DNA of 64,000 bases, taken from Ancylomarina sp963977525 (GTDB taxonomy: Bacteria; Bacteroidota; Bacteroidia; Bacteroidales; Marinifilaceae). The stretch covers positions 1 to 64,000 of the forward strand of contig CAXBPC010000019.1 of NCBI GenBank assembly GCA_963977525.1, in the 5' to 3' direction. The position numbers and the translations under genes are program-made. The notes beneath the pieces are model-generated. The model made no database searches. It was not told the origin of the DNA and saw only the letters and a list, made by a program, of their open reading frames with translations. How positions within the stretch are numbered: the stretch's first letter is position 1; every line of letters begins with the position of its first letter. Positions 42,968 through 52,387 of the stretch are shown here, in pieces.

Positions 42968-45178
42968 ATGAAAAATTTCAAGCAATTGCTTGCCTTAGGC
43001 CTATTCTTATGCCTTTCGATTTCATTACTTGCTCAGCAAGGTGAGAAAAAAATCAGCATGGAAGATATCATGCTACATCGCACTTTCGGGCAAAAATCTG
43101 TACATGGTCTTCGTTCTATGAACGACGGCATTCACTACACAACACTAGAGGCTGGTGGTACTAAAATAGTGAAGTATGCTTATGCAACTGGAAAAGCAGT
43201 AGCAACTCTTTTAGATTTAAACGAATTAAAATCAGAAGAATTAAAAACAAGCTTTGATTACGCGTTTAACGCTGATGAAAGCCGTATTTTATTAATGACT
43301 GATCGCGAGCGTATCTACAGACGTTCATTTACAGCAAACTACTTTATCTTTAGCTTTAAGAATAAAGACCTTAAACCTCTTTCAAAAAATGGGAAGCAAC
43401 GTTTAGCTACTTTCTCTCCTGACGGAAGACGTATTGCCTTTGTTCGCGACAACAATATCTTTATTCACAATATTGCCTTTGGTTCAGAAAGTAAGGTTAC
43501 TAAGGATGGCGAATTCAATAAAATTCAGAACGGTACACCTGACTGGGTTTACGAAGAGGAATTTGAATTCAACAAGGCATTTGAATGGTCTCCAGATAGC
43601 AAGTCTCTTGCTTATATGAAATTCGACGAAAGCGAAGTTCCAATGTTCAACATGAACAAATTTGAAGGTATGTATCCTCAGGTTAAAGGGAATGCTTTAT
43701 ATCCTGAGAACTACACTTACAAATACCCTAAAGCTGGTGAGAAAAATTCCGTTGTTGAGGTTTACGTTTATGATGTAAACGACCGACTGACTAAAAAGAT
43801 GGACGTAGGTTCGGAAACAGATCAGTATATACCACGTATCAAATGGACGGCTGACGCTAAAATCTTAAGCATTTGTCGTCTTAATCGTCACCAGAATAAA
43901 TTAGACATTCTATTAGCTAACTCGAAAACAGGTAAAACATCTACTTTACTTACCGAGGAAAACAAATACTATGTTGACAGTAACACCCTAGATGATCTAA
44001 CTTTCTTAGCAGATAATAAACATTTCATTTTCTCTAGCGAAAGAGATGCTTATCTTCATTTATATCTATTTGATATGAATGGTGAGCAAATTCAACAAAT
44101 CACAAAAGGAGAATGGGATTTGACTGAATTCATTGGTTATGACATGAAAAAGAAGATTTGTTACTACCAATCGGCAGAAGTATCGCCAATGGAACGCAAT
44201 ATCTATTCTATCAAACTAAATGGAACATCAAAAAAGAATCTAACTCCTGCAAAAGGAACCAACGGAGCTTCTTTCTCAAAAGGCTTCAAATATTTCATTA
44301 ACGACTTCTCAAGCGTTTCACAAGCAAAAACAGTTAGCCTTTATAATGCGAAAGCAAAGTTAATTCGTACTCTTGAAGACAATAGCGAATTAGTTGAAAA
44401 GTTAAAAGACTATCAGTTTACAACTAAAGAATTTATCCAGTTACCTGCAGCTGATGAATTAACTCAACTGAATGCTTGGATCATTAAGCCTTTCGACTTC
44501 GATCCATCAAAGAAATACCCTGTTTTAATGACTCAGTATAGTGGACCTAACTCTCAGAAAGTTTTAAACAAATGGGGAATTGATTGGTACAACTACCTTG
44601 CTCAAGAAGGTTATATCGTTGTTTGTGTTGATCCTAGAGGAACTGGTGCTAGAGGGGAACTTTTCCGTAAGTGCACTTACATGCAATTAGGCCGTCTTGA
44701 GTCTGACGATCAAATTTCAGCAGCTAAAGCTTTAGCTAAAAAAGACTTTATCGACGAAGATAGAATTGCAATTTGGGGATGGAGCTATGGTGGTTTCATG
44801 TCATCACTTTGTTTAGAAAAAGGCAGCGATGTATTTAAATCGGCAATCGCAATTGCTCCTGTTACAAACTGGCGTTATTACGACAGTGTGTACACTGAGC
44901 GTTTCATGAGAACTCCAGCTGAGAATCCATCAGGTTACGATGATAATTCACCTATCAATCACGCTGACAAATTGAAAGGCAATTTATTATTATGCCATGG
45001 TACAGCTGATGATAATGTACATATACAAAACACATATGAGTTTTCTGAGCGATTAGTACAAGCAAACAAGCAATTCGAGATGCAGATATACACAAACCGT
45101 AATCATAGTATTTATGGTGGAGTAACTCGTTTACACCTTTATAACAGATTCAATAAATTCTTGAAAGACAATTTATAG
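42968..45178 (+). CDS. Dipeptidyl peptidase IV family serine peptidase
   Basis: A 736-residue secreted S9B peptidase that removes N-terminal Xaa-Pro dipeptides. It has a signal peptide (MKNFKQLLALGLFLCLSISLLAQ), an eight-bladed propeller region to about residue 480, and an alpha/beta hydrolase domain. The catalytic triad is readable: Ser606 in GWSYGG, Asp681 in GTADDNVH and His713 in NRNHSIYGG. The Glu pair that binds the substrate N-terminus is probably in DWVYEEEFEF. It probably works in the periplasm on proline-rich peptides. It is monocistronic with a terminator. Confidence 0.94.
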   Translation: MKNFKQLLALGLFLCLSISLLAQQGEKKISMEDIMLHRTFGQKSVHGLRSMNDGIHYTTLEAGGTKIVKYAYATGKAVATLLDLNELKSEELKTSFDYAFNADESRILLMTDRERIYRRSFTANYFIFSFKNKDLKPLSKNGKQRLATFSPDGRRIAFVRDNNIFIHNIAFGSESKVTKDGEFNKIQNGTPDWVYEEEFEFNKAFEWSPDSKSLAYMKFDESEVPMFNMNKFEGMYPQVKGNALYPENYTYKYPKAGEKNSVVEVYVYDVNDRLTKKMDVGSETDQYIPRIKWTADAKILSICRLNRHQNKLDILLANSKTGKTSTLLTEENKYYVDSNTLDDLTFLADNKHFIFSSERDAYLHLYLFDMNGEQIQQITKGEWDLTEFIGYDMKKKICYYQSAEVSPMERNIYSIKLNGTSKKNLTPAKGTNGASFSKGFKYFINDFSSVSQAKTVSLYNAKAKLIRTLEDNSELVEKLKDYQFTTKEFIQLPAADELTQLNAWIIKPFDFDPSKKYPVLMTQYSGPNSQKVLNKWGIDWYNYLAQEGYIVVCVDPRGTGARGELFRKCTYMQLGRLESDDQISAAKALAKKDFIDEDRIAIWGWSYGGFMSSLCLEKGSDVFKSAIAIAPVTNWRYYDSVYTERFMRTPAENPSGYDDNSPINHADKLKGNLLLCHGTADDNVHIQNTYEFSERLVQANKQFEMQIYTNRNHSIYGGVTRLHLYNRFNKFLKDNL

Positions 45179-45195
45179 AATTTCAAAAGCATCTA

Positions 45196-45228
45196 AAAAG
45201 AGCTTATTCCAATGGGATAAGCTCTTTT
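45196..45228 (+). terminator. Terminator of the DPP-IV gene
   Basis: AAAAGAGCTTAT..CC/GG..ATAAGCTCTTTT hairpin, 17 bases after the stop. Confidence 0.85.
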
Positions 45229-45361
45229 GCATCCGTATCCAATACGGGCATTAAAGCTTTTATTTATTCTTATTATCAGATAGTTATTGTCATGACATAT
45301 TGAGTTTATAAGCATTAACAATAAGCACATTTTGATTTATGATTAAACATCATGCCTTTAT

Positions 45362-45491
45362 AAAAAAAAGGTCTTGATGTTAATAGAAAAAAGCTTAGGT
45401 GTTTTTTTTAAAAGACTTAGATGTTTTTCAAAAAAAGCTTAGATATTTTTCAAAAAGGCTTAGATGTTTTTTAAAAACACCTTGATCTTTC
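45362..45491. repeat. AT-rich tandem repeat of about 20-24 bases
   Basis: Three to four good and two worn copies of a unit close to AAAAAGCTTAGATGTTTTTC. Good copies begin near 45387, 45410, 45430 and 45452; worn ones flank them at 45362 and 45472. Each unit starts with an A-run and ends with a T-run, so units can pair with one another or fold on themselves. It sits between the DPP-IV terminator and the 3' end of tilS and is not coding. The rest of 45229-45613 holds nothing I can support. Confidence 0.75.
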
Positions 45492-45613
45492 TACCCCGAG
45501 AGTTAAAGCACTCTAAATATTTTAGTCAGATACAAGATTCAACATCGCACAAACACTTCTCTAAAAGCAATTTCGAGTCAATACGACTCAGTCTATTTAC
45601 AAAAACAATTGAA

Positions 45614-46942
45614 TTAATTCACCACAATCTGTATTTCACAAATCGATTTGGTCTCCTTCTTTATTTTATAACGATTATCCATTCTATGACCAAGCAGCCA
45701 TACAATATCATTACCTGAAACGAGAAGCCAAGCATTTTCTTTATCGGTCAAAGAGAATTTATTGTCGATAAAATAATCCGAAACTTTCTTTCTTCCTTTC
45801 ATTCCGATAGGATGAAAAACATCGCCTTCCTGCCACTTTCTTAGTTTCAATGGGAAATTTAACTTAGCAGCATCGAAACATGCTATTTGTGGATTGATTG
45901 AAAACTTGAAATCAGAAGGCTTATTAAAAACATGACAATCAAATATTTTTTCATTGATCTGAATAGATTCATTCTCTGAAAGCTGATACTCCCCACTTTC
46001 TTTCTCAAGTTTTTTAGATAAAATAAGATACTCTCGATCACGGAGAATCTGATATTCCTCTGAATAGAACAATTTACCTGAAATGGCATCTAAAGATTCA
46101 ATGATATTAATTACATCTCTAGAGTGGAAACCATAAGGTTTTAACAATTCAAACAGGTGAGAATTATTAGCTGGTATTTTTTTTAGTTCGGAGACAGAGA
46201 TTAGCAATTGCTGATCTTTCTCCTCAACGAAGCTTAATTTCTTTTCTTTAATCTCATTATTATAAATCAGTTCAACATCAGAAAAACGAGCTACATTTTC
46301 ATTCATTGTTTTCTGAATACTGGGATTTATTTCTTGAAGAACAGGAATAATTTGATGACGAATTTTGTTTCTGACAAAATCGGTTTGAGCATTTGTATAG
46401 TCTTCTCTAAAGCTCAATTCATTTTCAATAGTATAAGCTTTAAGTTCCTCTCTCGAAAAAGACAGAAGAGGACGAACCAGATGTCCCTTTTTCGCTTTGA
46501 TCCCTGTCAAGCCATGAATACCTGTGCCACGTGCCAGATTAATCAAAACCGTTTCAATCACATCATCGGCATGATGAGCTGTTAGAATATATTTGCATTC
46601 TTTTTCCTTACGGATTTTATTAAACCATTCGTAACGTAAATCACGTGCTGCCATCTCAATAGAAATACGATTCTCTTCAGCAAAAGTAGTGGTATCAAAA
46701 GCTATAGAATGAAAAGGGTAATTGTATGTCTCAGCCAATTTTTGAACAAAAGCCACATCACCTTCAGAATCTTCACCCCTCAACCGAAAATTACAATGAG
46801 CTACAACACAGTCCATCTCCATCTTAAATAGTAAGTGCAACAAAGCAATAGAATCAAGACCACCACTAACCGCAATTAATAGCTTTTCGTTTCTTCCGAA
46901 TAACTCTTCCTTTTCAATATGACGAATTAATTTTCTTAGCAT
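45614..46942 (-). CDS. tilS: tRNA(Ile)-lysidine synthase
   Basis: A 442-residue PP-loop ATPase that puts lysine on C34 of tRNA-Ile(CAU) so that it reads AUA. The PP-loop AVSGGLDSIALLHLL lies at residues 24-38, followed by HCNFRLRGEDSEGD and LTAHHADDVIETVLINLARG. A C-terminal TilS domain follows (FHPIGMKGRKKVSDYFIDNK). Length is normal. It begins 8 bases after pabB ends, so the two are probably co-transcribed. Note that infC in this window itself uses an ATA start. Confidence 0.95.
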   Translation of the reverse strand: MLRKLIRHIEKEELFGRNEKLLIAVSGGLDSIALLHLLFKMEMDCVVAHCNFRLRGEDSEGDVAFVQKLAETYNYPFHSIAFDTTTFAEENRISIEMAARDLRYEWFNKIRKEKECKYILTAHHADDVIETVLINLARGTGIHGLTGIKAKKGHLVRPLLSFSREELKAYTIENELSFREDYTNAQTDFVRNKIRHQIIPVLQEINPSIQKTMNENVARFSDVELIYNNEIKEKKLSFVEEKDQQLLISVSELKKIPANNSHLFELLKPYGFHSRDVINIIESLDAISGKLFYSEEYQILRDREYLILSKKLEKESGEYQLSENESIQINEKIFDCHVFNKPSDFKFSINPQIACFDAAKLNFPLKLRKWQEGDVFHPIGMKGRKKVSDYFIDNKFSLTDKENAWLLVSGNDIVWLLGHRMDNRYKIKKETKSICEIQIVVN

Positions 46943-46950
46943 CTCTATTC

Positions 46951-48264
46951 TTAGTTATTTCCCAAAACCTGCTTAATTGCTTTAGCTTTCAACAAGCATT
47001 CTTCGTATTCCTTTTCAGGATCAGATTGCATGGTTATTGCTCCTCCAACCATAAACGAAAGATAATCATCTTTAGCATTATATTGTATGCTGCGAATCAC
47101 AACATTAAAATCAAAATCGGCATCAGGTGTAATATAACCAACTGCTGCTGAAAATAAACCACGCTTGGTCACCTCATATTTCTCTATCAATTTCATAGCA
47201 CGAACCTTAGGAGCCCCTGTCATCGATCCCATTGGGAAAGAATGCTTTATGCAATCCACAAAATGGATATCTTCTCTCAATTCAGATACAACCGTAGATA
47301 TCATTTGATGAACTTGTGGAAAAGTGTAAATACCACAAAGTTCTTCCACTTTAACTGTCCCTTTTGCTGCAGTTCTTGATAAATCGTTGCGAACCAAATC
47401 CACAATCATAACATTCTCAGCTCTTTCTTTAGGGTCTGAAAACAGGAAGTCTTTAATCTGATTATCCTCATCTGGCGTCTCACCTCTTTTAGCTGTTCCT
47501 TTTATAGGTTGAGAGATGATTTTTGATCCTTGCTTCTTAATATATCGTTCTGGAGATGCAGATAAAAGAAATTTATCACCTAAAGAGAAATAGCATGAAT
47601 AAGGTGTAGGAGAAACCTCACGTAATCTTCTATAAGTTTCTACTGGATTAATCTGTGTATTTTCAGCAAAAAATTCCTGACAGAAATTTACTTCATAAAT
47701 ATCACCTAATCGGATATGGTTTTTCAAGGCAATTACAGCCTCAAGATATTCATCTTTGCTTATACGATGTTGAATGTTTGAAACTTGGGTAGTTTGAATT
47801 TGATCTACTTTCGTAGACAAAATTTGTTCAACTAACTCCTTTGCCTCTTCCTCTGTATTTTCTTTTTCATGATAGTGAACCTCTAATTGATCTTCTTTTA
47901 GAGCCAATACCCATCTTGGTTGAAAAAAATAAAGTCCTGGCATTTTCACACCATCAAAATTCTCAGAAGAAAGATCCTCCAGTTCATTTTTCAGATCGTA
48001 AGTCATAAAACCAAACCACCAATCCTGATTGGCATCATACGTTCGTCTCAATGTATCAAAGCAGTCCTCATCAACTTGAATCTCGCTTAAAGCATCAACG
48101 CCAGCAAGCAGTTCATATGAATTGTATTCCTTTTTCGAATTCGCCTTTTTATTAACATCATGACTATCGAGAATAGCAAGTCTATTAAACTGCTTAGCCC
48201 ATAGCAATAATTGCTCTTTAAATTTGGCGGTATCCGATACATGAGAACTTAAGATTTTACGCAT
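46951..48264 (-). CDS. pabB: Aminodeoxychorismate synthase component I
   Basis: A 437-residue chorismate-binding enzyme of folate synthesis that aminates chorismate to aminodeoxychorismate. The C-terminal chorismate domain shows IKGTAKRGETPDED, IVDLVRNDLSRTA, HSFPMGSMTGAPKVRAMK and FNVVIRSIQYN. The N-terminal 130 residues form the weaker component I N-domain. PabB rather than TrpE is favoured by the length and SMTGAPK context, but confusion among the family is common. No pabA or pabC is adjacent. The promoter box lies so close to the ATG that the mRNA may be leaderless. Confidence 0.88.
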   Translation of the reverse strand: MRKILSSHVSDTAKFKEQLLLWAKQFNRLAILDSHDVNKKANSKKEYNSYELLAGVDALSEIQVDEDCFDTLRRTYDANQDWWFGFMTYDLKNELEDLSSENFDGVKMPGLYFFQPRWVLALKEDQLEVHYHEKENTEEEAKELVEQILSTKVDQIQTTQVSNIQHRISKDEYLEAVIALKNHIRLGDIYEVNFCQEFFAENTQINPVETYRRLREVSPTPYSCYFSLGDKFLLSASPERYIKKQGSKIISQPIKGTAKRGETPDEDNQIKDFLFSDPKERAENVMIVDLVRNDLSRTAAKGTVKVEELCGIYTFPQVHQMISTVVSELREDIHFVDCIKHSFPMGSMTGAPKVRAMKLIEKYEVTKRGLFSAAVGYITPDADFDFNVVIRSIQYNAKDDYLSFMVGGAITMQSDPEKEYEECLLKAKAIKQVLGNN

Positions 48265-48268
48265 GGCG

Positions 48269-48276
48269 CAAATTTA
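48269..48276 (-). promoter_or_regulatory. Bacteroidota -7 box for pabB-tilS
   Basis: TAAATTTG on the minus strand matches TAnnTTTG and ends only 4 bases before the pabB ATG. If used, transcription would begin at or next to the start codon. Confidence 0.5.
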
Positions 48277-48396
48277 AGGAAAAGATGCAAAGAATTGCAT
48301 GTCCATAATAAAATAGGAAGATTATAAGGACAACATTTACGAATTAGATTTTAGTAATTCAAATAAATAAACATTGGATAATTCAAATAAGGAACT

Positions 48397-50817
48397 CTAA
48401 TCAGATTGTGAATACACCTCTTGTCTTTTTCCTAGAAATCGTTGTATTAATGACATCAACTCTTTTTTCTTGATTGGCTTGGTAATATATCCGTTACAAC
48501 CGACTTCAATTCCCTTTTCCTCATCACCTGAAAGTGCAAAAGCTGTCTGAGAAATTATAACAACTTCTTGGTTGAATTCACGTATTTTTCTTGTCGCTTC
48601 ATATCCATCCATTTCTGGCATCTTAATATCCATAAATACCAAATCAAGATCAGGATTATTAAGACAAATCTCAATGGCTTCAAATCCATTTCTAGCATGT
48701 AAAATTTCTCGACTTATTTTTCTCAAAATTATTCTTAAAAGCAAAGCAGACTCTTCATGATCTTCGACTACTAATATTTTTAGATTATTAATTTTATTAT
48801 CCAATTCATTATAGGCAGTCTCATTAAGACCACTATTTAACTCTTGAAACTTGGAATCACATGGTATTGTAAAATAAAAGGTTGAACCTTTTCCTTTTTC
48901 ACTCTCAACACTCAGATTTCCACCAAGCATCTCGACATAAGCTTTGGAAATAGATAAACCTAAACCTGCTCCTTGACGGGCATCCTTATCTGCGATATCT
49001 TCTTGAACAAAGTGCTTAAAAACCGCTTCCTGTTGATCCTTTTCAATCCCTATACCTGTATCTTTCACATAAAACTCAAAACAGGCATTTTTATGAATAT
49101 AGCCAAAGTCAATTGAACCTTCGTCACTATACTTAATAGCATTTTTCACAAGGTTTGTAAGTATTGCAAATAACTTTTCACGATCGATCTTTATAAATGC
49201 CTCTTCCAATGGTAACGAATTGCTATATGTTAACGTCATCCCCTTAGCTTCAACTTCGGGCTTAAAAAAAGTATAGATATATTCAATTTGTTCGTTAATA
49301 TTCGATTCTATAATATTGACTTCCATCAAACCTGCTTCTATTTTAGAAATATCAATAATATCATTAATGATATTGAGCATACGCATACCACTATTCTCAA
49401 TTATTCGAATATAATCTTGCTGTTTTTCATTATTTAAATCGGGTTCTTTTAACAGATCAGCAAAACCAAGTATGCCATTCATTGGAGTACGAATCTCATG
49501 ACTCATATTGGCAAGGAAAGCTGATTTTAATTCATCACTTTTTTCAGCTTTTTCCTTAGCTGTAATTAATTCAATCTCATGTAATTTCCTCTCGGTAATA
49601 TCTTTTGCCATCGAAATAATAAGCCTTCTTCCATCTTCAAAACTTCCTAAAGGAGCTGAACTGAAATCCCAAATAATTTTCTCTCCCCAAGAAGTAAAGA
49701 TCTTATACTCTCCCTCTTTGATTCTACTATTAATAAAATACGACTCACCAGTATATCTTTTTTCTGTACGGTTTTCTTGCCTAAATGCTCTCGATGTCCA
49801 AGCTGAAATAGTTGGTATATCTTCAATAGAGTAGCCAGTTAATCCCGTCCATGTATCATTTATCGATATCACTTCACCATCTTCAGCATGTATCATTATT
49901 GGGAATGGTGCTGCAATTAATGCACGGCTCAATTTTTCTTCACTCTTCTTCACTTCACTCGTTGCAGTTTTTACTTTAAAACGAAGTAAAACGATAAAAA
50001 GAATCAATATTGCTAATACAATAGCTACAAAAGAAATTGTATTATTCAACCAAACAGGAAGAACTTGAATTGTACCAACATTTTCATGTGACCATTTTTG
50101 TCTTGCGACATTATAAACAGAATTACTTCTATATTTCCATTCTTTTAAATAACTATCAAGAATGTCAAGCAAGTAAGCATTCTTATTTTTCTTAACTGTA
50201 AAATAAATATCAAATGGATTAAACACAATCCCACTTGAACGCAGACTATATTCTCTTGACTTTGGAGCCCCATATGTATTATTTACAACTCCAACATCTA
50301 CCTTCGACGATGCAATTTGTTTAAATACTTTCTCAATATCATTCGTTTCTATAAATTCGCAATCAACCGAAAGCTTTCTTGTCAATTCTCTTAAATACCA
50401 ACCATTAATATCATTCTTCATAATGGCTATTCGTTTACCTTTCAGGTCTTGAATACCATCAATTTCTGATTCATCACGAACATATACTTCTCCCCAAACT
50501 GTGAGTAAAGGTGTGGTAGAATAATCCATATACTTAGCACGCTCCTCGGTAAAAGCAACGCTAACCATCACATCAATCTCTTCATTTTTTATTCTTCTAA
50601 GGCCATCATTCCACGATCCAAAAACATATTCAAACTTGATATTCTCATTCGCTTCAATTTCGCGAAGAGCATCAACATAAAACCCTTTTATCTCACCATC
50701 AACATCTTTAAATATTGCAGGGTAAAAATTAAATGCACCAACTCGAACTACGCTTTGTCCATGTATATCCAGCAATACAACTAGAATACAGAATATCATT
50801 AGGAAGATCTTTTTCAT
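48397..50817 (-). CDS. BvgS-like hybrid histidine kinase with periplasmic binding domain
   Basis: An 806-residue membrane sensor. It has a signal peptide (MKKIFLMIFCILVVLLDIHG), then a family 3 solute-binding domain to about residue 240 (VRVGAFNFYPAIFKDVDGEIKG is its usual start). A membrane helix follows at about 258-285, a PAS domain at about 300-410, HisKA with His440 (MSHEIRTPMNG), HATPase (NLVKNAIKYS, DTGIGIEKD, GAGLGLSIS), and a C-terminal receiver domain with Asp730 (FMDIKMPEMDGYEA). There is no DNA-binding domain, so output must pass to another protein. I chose ATG 50817; an upstream ATG at 50880 would add 21 hydrophobic residues. It is monocistronic, with no receptor or regulator partner nearby. 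Confidence 0.9.
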   Translation of the reverse strand: MKKIFLMIFCILVVLLDIHGQSVVRVGAFNFYPAIFKDVDGEIKGFYVDALREIEANENIKFEYVFGSWNDGLRRIKNEEIDVMVSVAFTEERAKYMDYSTTPLLTVWGEVYVRDESEIDGIQDLKGKRIAIMKNDINGWYLRELTRKLSVDCEFIETNDIEKVFKQIASSKVDVGVVNNTYGAPKSREYSLRSSGIVFNPFDIYFTVKKNKNAYLLDILDSYLKEWKYRSNSVYNVARQKWSHENVGTIQVLPVWLNNTISFVAIVLAILILFIVLLRFKVKTATSEVKKSEEKLSRALIAAPFPIMIHAEDGEVISINDTWTGLTGYSIEDIPTISAWTSRAFRQENRTEKRYTGESYFINSRIKEGEYKIFTSWGEKIIWDFSSAPLGSFEDGRRLIISMAKDITERKLHEIELITAKEKAEKSDELKSAFLANMSHEIRTPMNGILGFADLLKEPDLNNEKQQDYIRIIENSGMRMLNIINDIIDISKIEAGLMEVNIIESNINEQIEYIYTFFKPEVEAKGMTLTYSNSLPLEEAFIKIDREKLFAILTNLVKNAIKYSDEGSIDFGYIHKNACFEFYVKDTGIGIEKDQQEAVFKHFVQEDIADKDARQGAGLGLSISKAYVEMLGGNLSVESEKGKGSTFYFTIPCDSKFQELNSGLNETAYNELDNKINNLKILVVEDHEESALLLRIILRKISREILHARNGFEAIEICLNNPDLDLVFMDIKMPEMDGYEATRKIREFNQEVVIISQTAFALSGDEEKGIEVGCNGYITKPIKKKELMSLIQRFLGKRQEVYSQSD

Positions 50818-50869
50818 TAGGCAAAGTATTTTAAGATACCAATAAATATAACAAATTTTTATGATCAAA

Positions 50870-50899
50870 AAAAAAGGCAACCTAATGGTTGCCTTTTTT
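50870..50899 (-). terminator. Terminator of the oxidoreductase gene
   Basis: AAAAAGGCAACC/GGTTGCCTTTTT hairpin with a TAAT-type loop, 21 bases after the oxidoreductase stop on the minus strand. Confidence 0.85.
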
Positions 50900-50920
50900 A
50901 GTATTTTTGATTCTTTATTT

Positions 50921-51919
50921 TTACAGTTTTACAATCACAAGACCACGACTTTTTTTACCAATCATCTTATCGATATAAGTATCCAGCTCTTCTAAACTCG
51001 ATTCAATCACGACATTGTTAAGTTTTTCAGAATGCCATTCTTTAGCTAGCATATCCCAAACTTTCTGACGCAGTTTCATTGGGCAATTTTGAGAATCTAT
51101 ACCAATTAAGCTAACACCTCTCAGTATATAAGGGTATACAGTTCCATCTAAATCTCCAGATCCAATATTACCACAACAAGTCACATTACCCATTGGTTCA
51201 CATGCTTTAATAAGTGTCGATAAAATATTTCCACCTACAACATCGATCGCTCCAGCCCACTTAGGTCGAAGTATCGGACGACCTGATTGATCATCTGTCT
51301 CGGTTTTATCAATTCGACTTGCGGCACCTAACTTTTTAAGAACCTCTTCACCGTCCTTTAAATCGGAAGTTGCAGCAATCACTTCGAAACCAAGCTTACT
51401 AAGAATAGCTACAGCAGCAGAACCAACACCACCAAGAGCGCCCGTTACAACAACAGGCCCCATTTCGGGAGTTTGACCAGCATTCAATAAACGCTCTACT
51501 GATAATCCTGCTGTAAAACCAGCAGTACCATAAATCATGGCTTGCTTTAGGCTTAAATTCATAGGCTTACGAACCACCCAATCAGCTGGAACACGAATGA
51601 ATTCGCTAAATCCACCATCCGTATTCATACCTAAGTCGTATGAGGTTACTATAACCTCATCACCTTCCTTAAATCGAGAGTCAGATGATGCTTCGACAAT
51701 ACCAGAAGCATCAATACCTGGTGTATGAGGATAATTACGGGTTACACCTTTATTACCCATGCAAGAAAGGGCATCCTTATAGTTAAGAGACGAATATTTA
51801 ACGCGAACAAGCACATCACCTTCTGGTAAATCAGCCAATTTTCGCTCCTCTATTCTTCTTATATATTTTCCATCTTCTTCGATTACACGAAGTGCTTTAA
51901 AAGTTTGTATCGTTTCCAT
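50921..51919 (-). CDS. YhdH/AcuI-type quinone oxidoreductase or acryloyl-CoA reductase
   Basis: A 332-residue zinc-free medium-chain reductase that uses NADPH. It has the family start (ETIQTFKALRVIEEDG), VRVKYSSLNYKDALS, GIDASGIVE, the Rossmann motif VTGALGGVGSAAVAIL and the C-terminal VIVKL. YhdH/AcuI members reduce acryloyl-CoA or quinone-like alpha,beta-unsaturated carbonyls. Several Met codons are near the start (51931 TTG, 51925, 51919); I chose 51919. It faces a HxlR regulator across 150 bases, a common pairing for control by reactive electrophiles. Confidence 0.9.
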   Translation of the reverse strand: METIQTFKALRVIEEDGKYIRRIEERKLADLPEGDVLVRVKYSSLNYKDALSCMGNKGVTRNYPHTPGIDASGIVEASSDSRFKEGDEVIVTSYDLGMNTDGGFSEFIRVPADWVVRKPMNLSLKQAMIYGTAGFTAGLSVERLLNAGQTPEMGPVVVTGALGGVGSAAVAILSKLGFEVIAATSDLKDGEEVLKKLGAASRIDKTETDDQSGRPILRPKWAGAIDVVGGNILSTLIKACEPMGNVTCCGNIGSGDLDGTVYPYILRGVSLIGIDSQNCPMKLRQKVWDMLAKEWHSEKLNNVVIESSLEELDTYIDKMIGKKSRGLVIVKL

Positions 51920-51963
51920 AATCATTCTCAATTAATTTGTACCAGATAATCCTTATCTTGCAA

Positions 51964-51971
51964 CAAAGCTA
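51964..51971 (-). promoter_or_regulatory. Bacteroidota -7 box for the oxidoreductase
   Basis: TAGCTTTG on the minus strand matches TAnnTTTG, 45 bases before the ATG at 51919. Confidence 0.5.
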
Positions 51972-52068
51972 CAAGCATTTTAGTTATTAATCAAGAACTT
52001 ACACTTTAGTAGGCTACTAACATTTTGTTCTGAATTACTGATTACCAACACGTAATATTTTTTTTATT

Positions 52069-52386
52069 TTGAAAAAAGGAAATTGTCCAATCGATACATT
52101 CATCAATTTCGTTAAAGGAAAACGAAAAGCGACCATTATTTTGCACTTAATGCAAGGTACAAAACGCTATAATGAATTGGTAAAGCTTTTGCCAGACATC
52201 AGCGATAGAATGCTAAGCAAAAACTTAAAGGAATTAGAAGAAGCTGGATTGGTGAACCGTAAAGTTTACCCCGAGGTCCCACCTAAGGTTGAATACAGTC
52301 TCACTCATTTAGGAAAGGAAATTCACCCCATTTTAAAAGCCATGTTTTTAGGTGGTAGATTGTTTGAAAAAAGTTTGGCAGATTAG
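52069..52386 (+). CDS. HxlR family transcriptional regulator
   Basis: A 105-residue winged-helix DNA-binding protein. The family pattern is clear: CPIDTFINFVKGKRKATIILHL, GTKRYNELVKLLPDISDRMLSKNLKELEEAGLV and PPKVEYSLTHLGKEI. The conserved Cys6 near the N-terminus is the redox- or electrophile-sensing residue in characterised relatives. The start must be TTG at 52069, since no ATG precedes the conserved Cys. It is divergent from the AcuI-type oxidoreductase and is likely to repress it. Its stop is 1 base from the end of a convergent gene. Confidence 0.9.
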   Translation: MKKGNCPIDTFINFVKGKRKATIILHLMQGTKRYNELVKLLPDISDRMLSKNLKELEEAGLVNRKVYPEVPPKVEYSLTHLGKEIHPILKAMFLGGRLFEKSLAD

Positions 52387-52387
52387 T

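Noticed and set aside
45362..45491. CRISPR array or small-protein gene in the AT-rich repeat
   Set aside because: Units are directly joined with no unique spacers. Frames through it are interrupted, and an 84-codon frame beginning in the last copy (45464) overlaps the end of tilS and has no family features.
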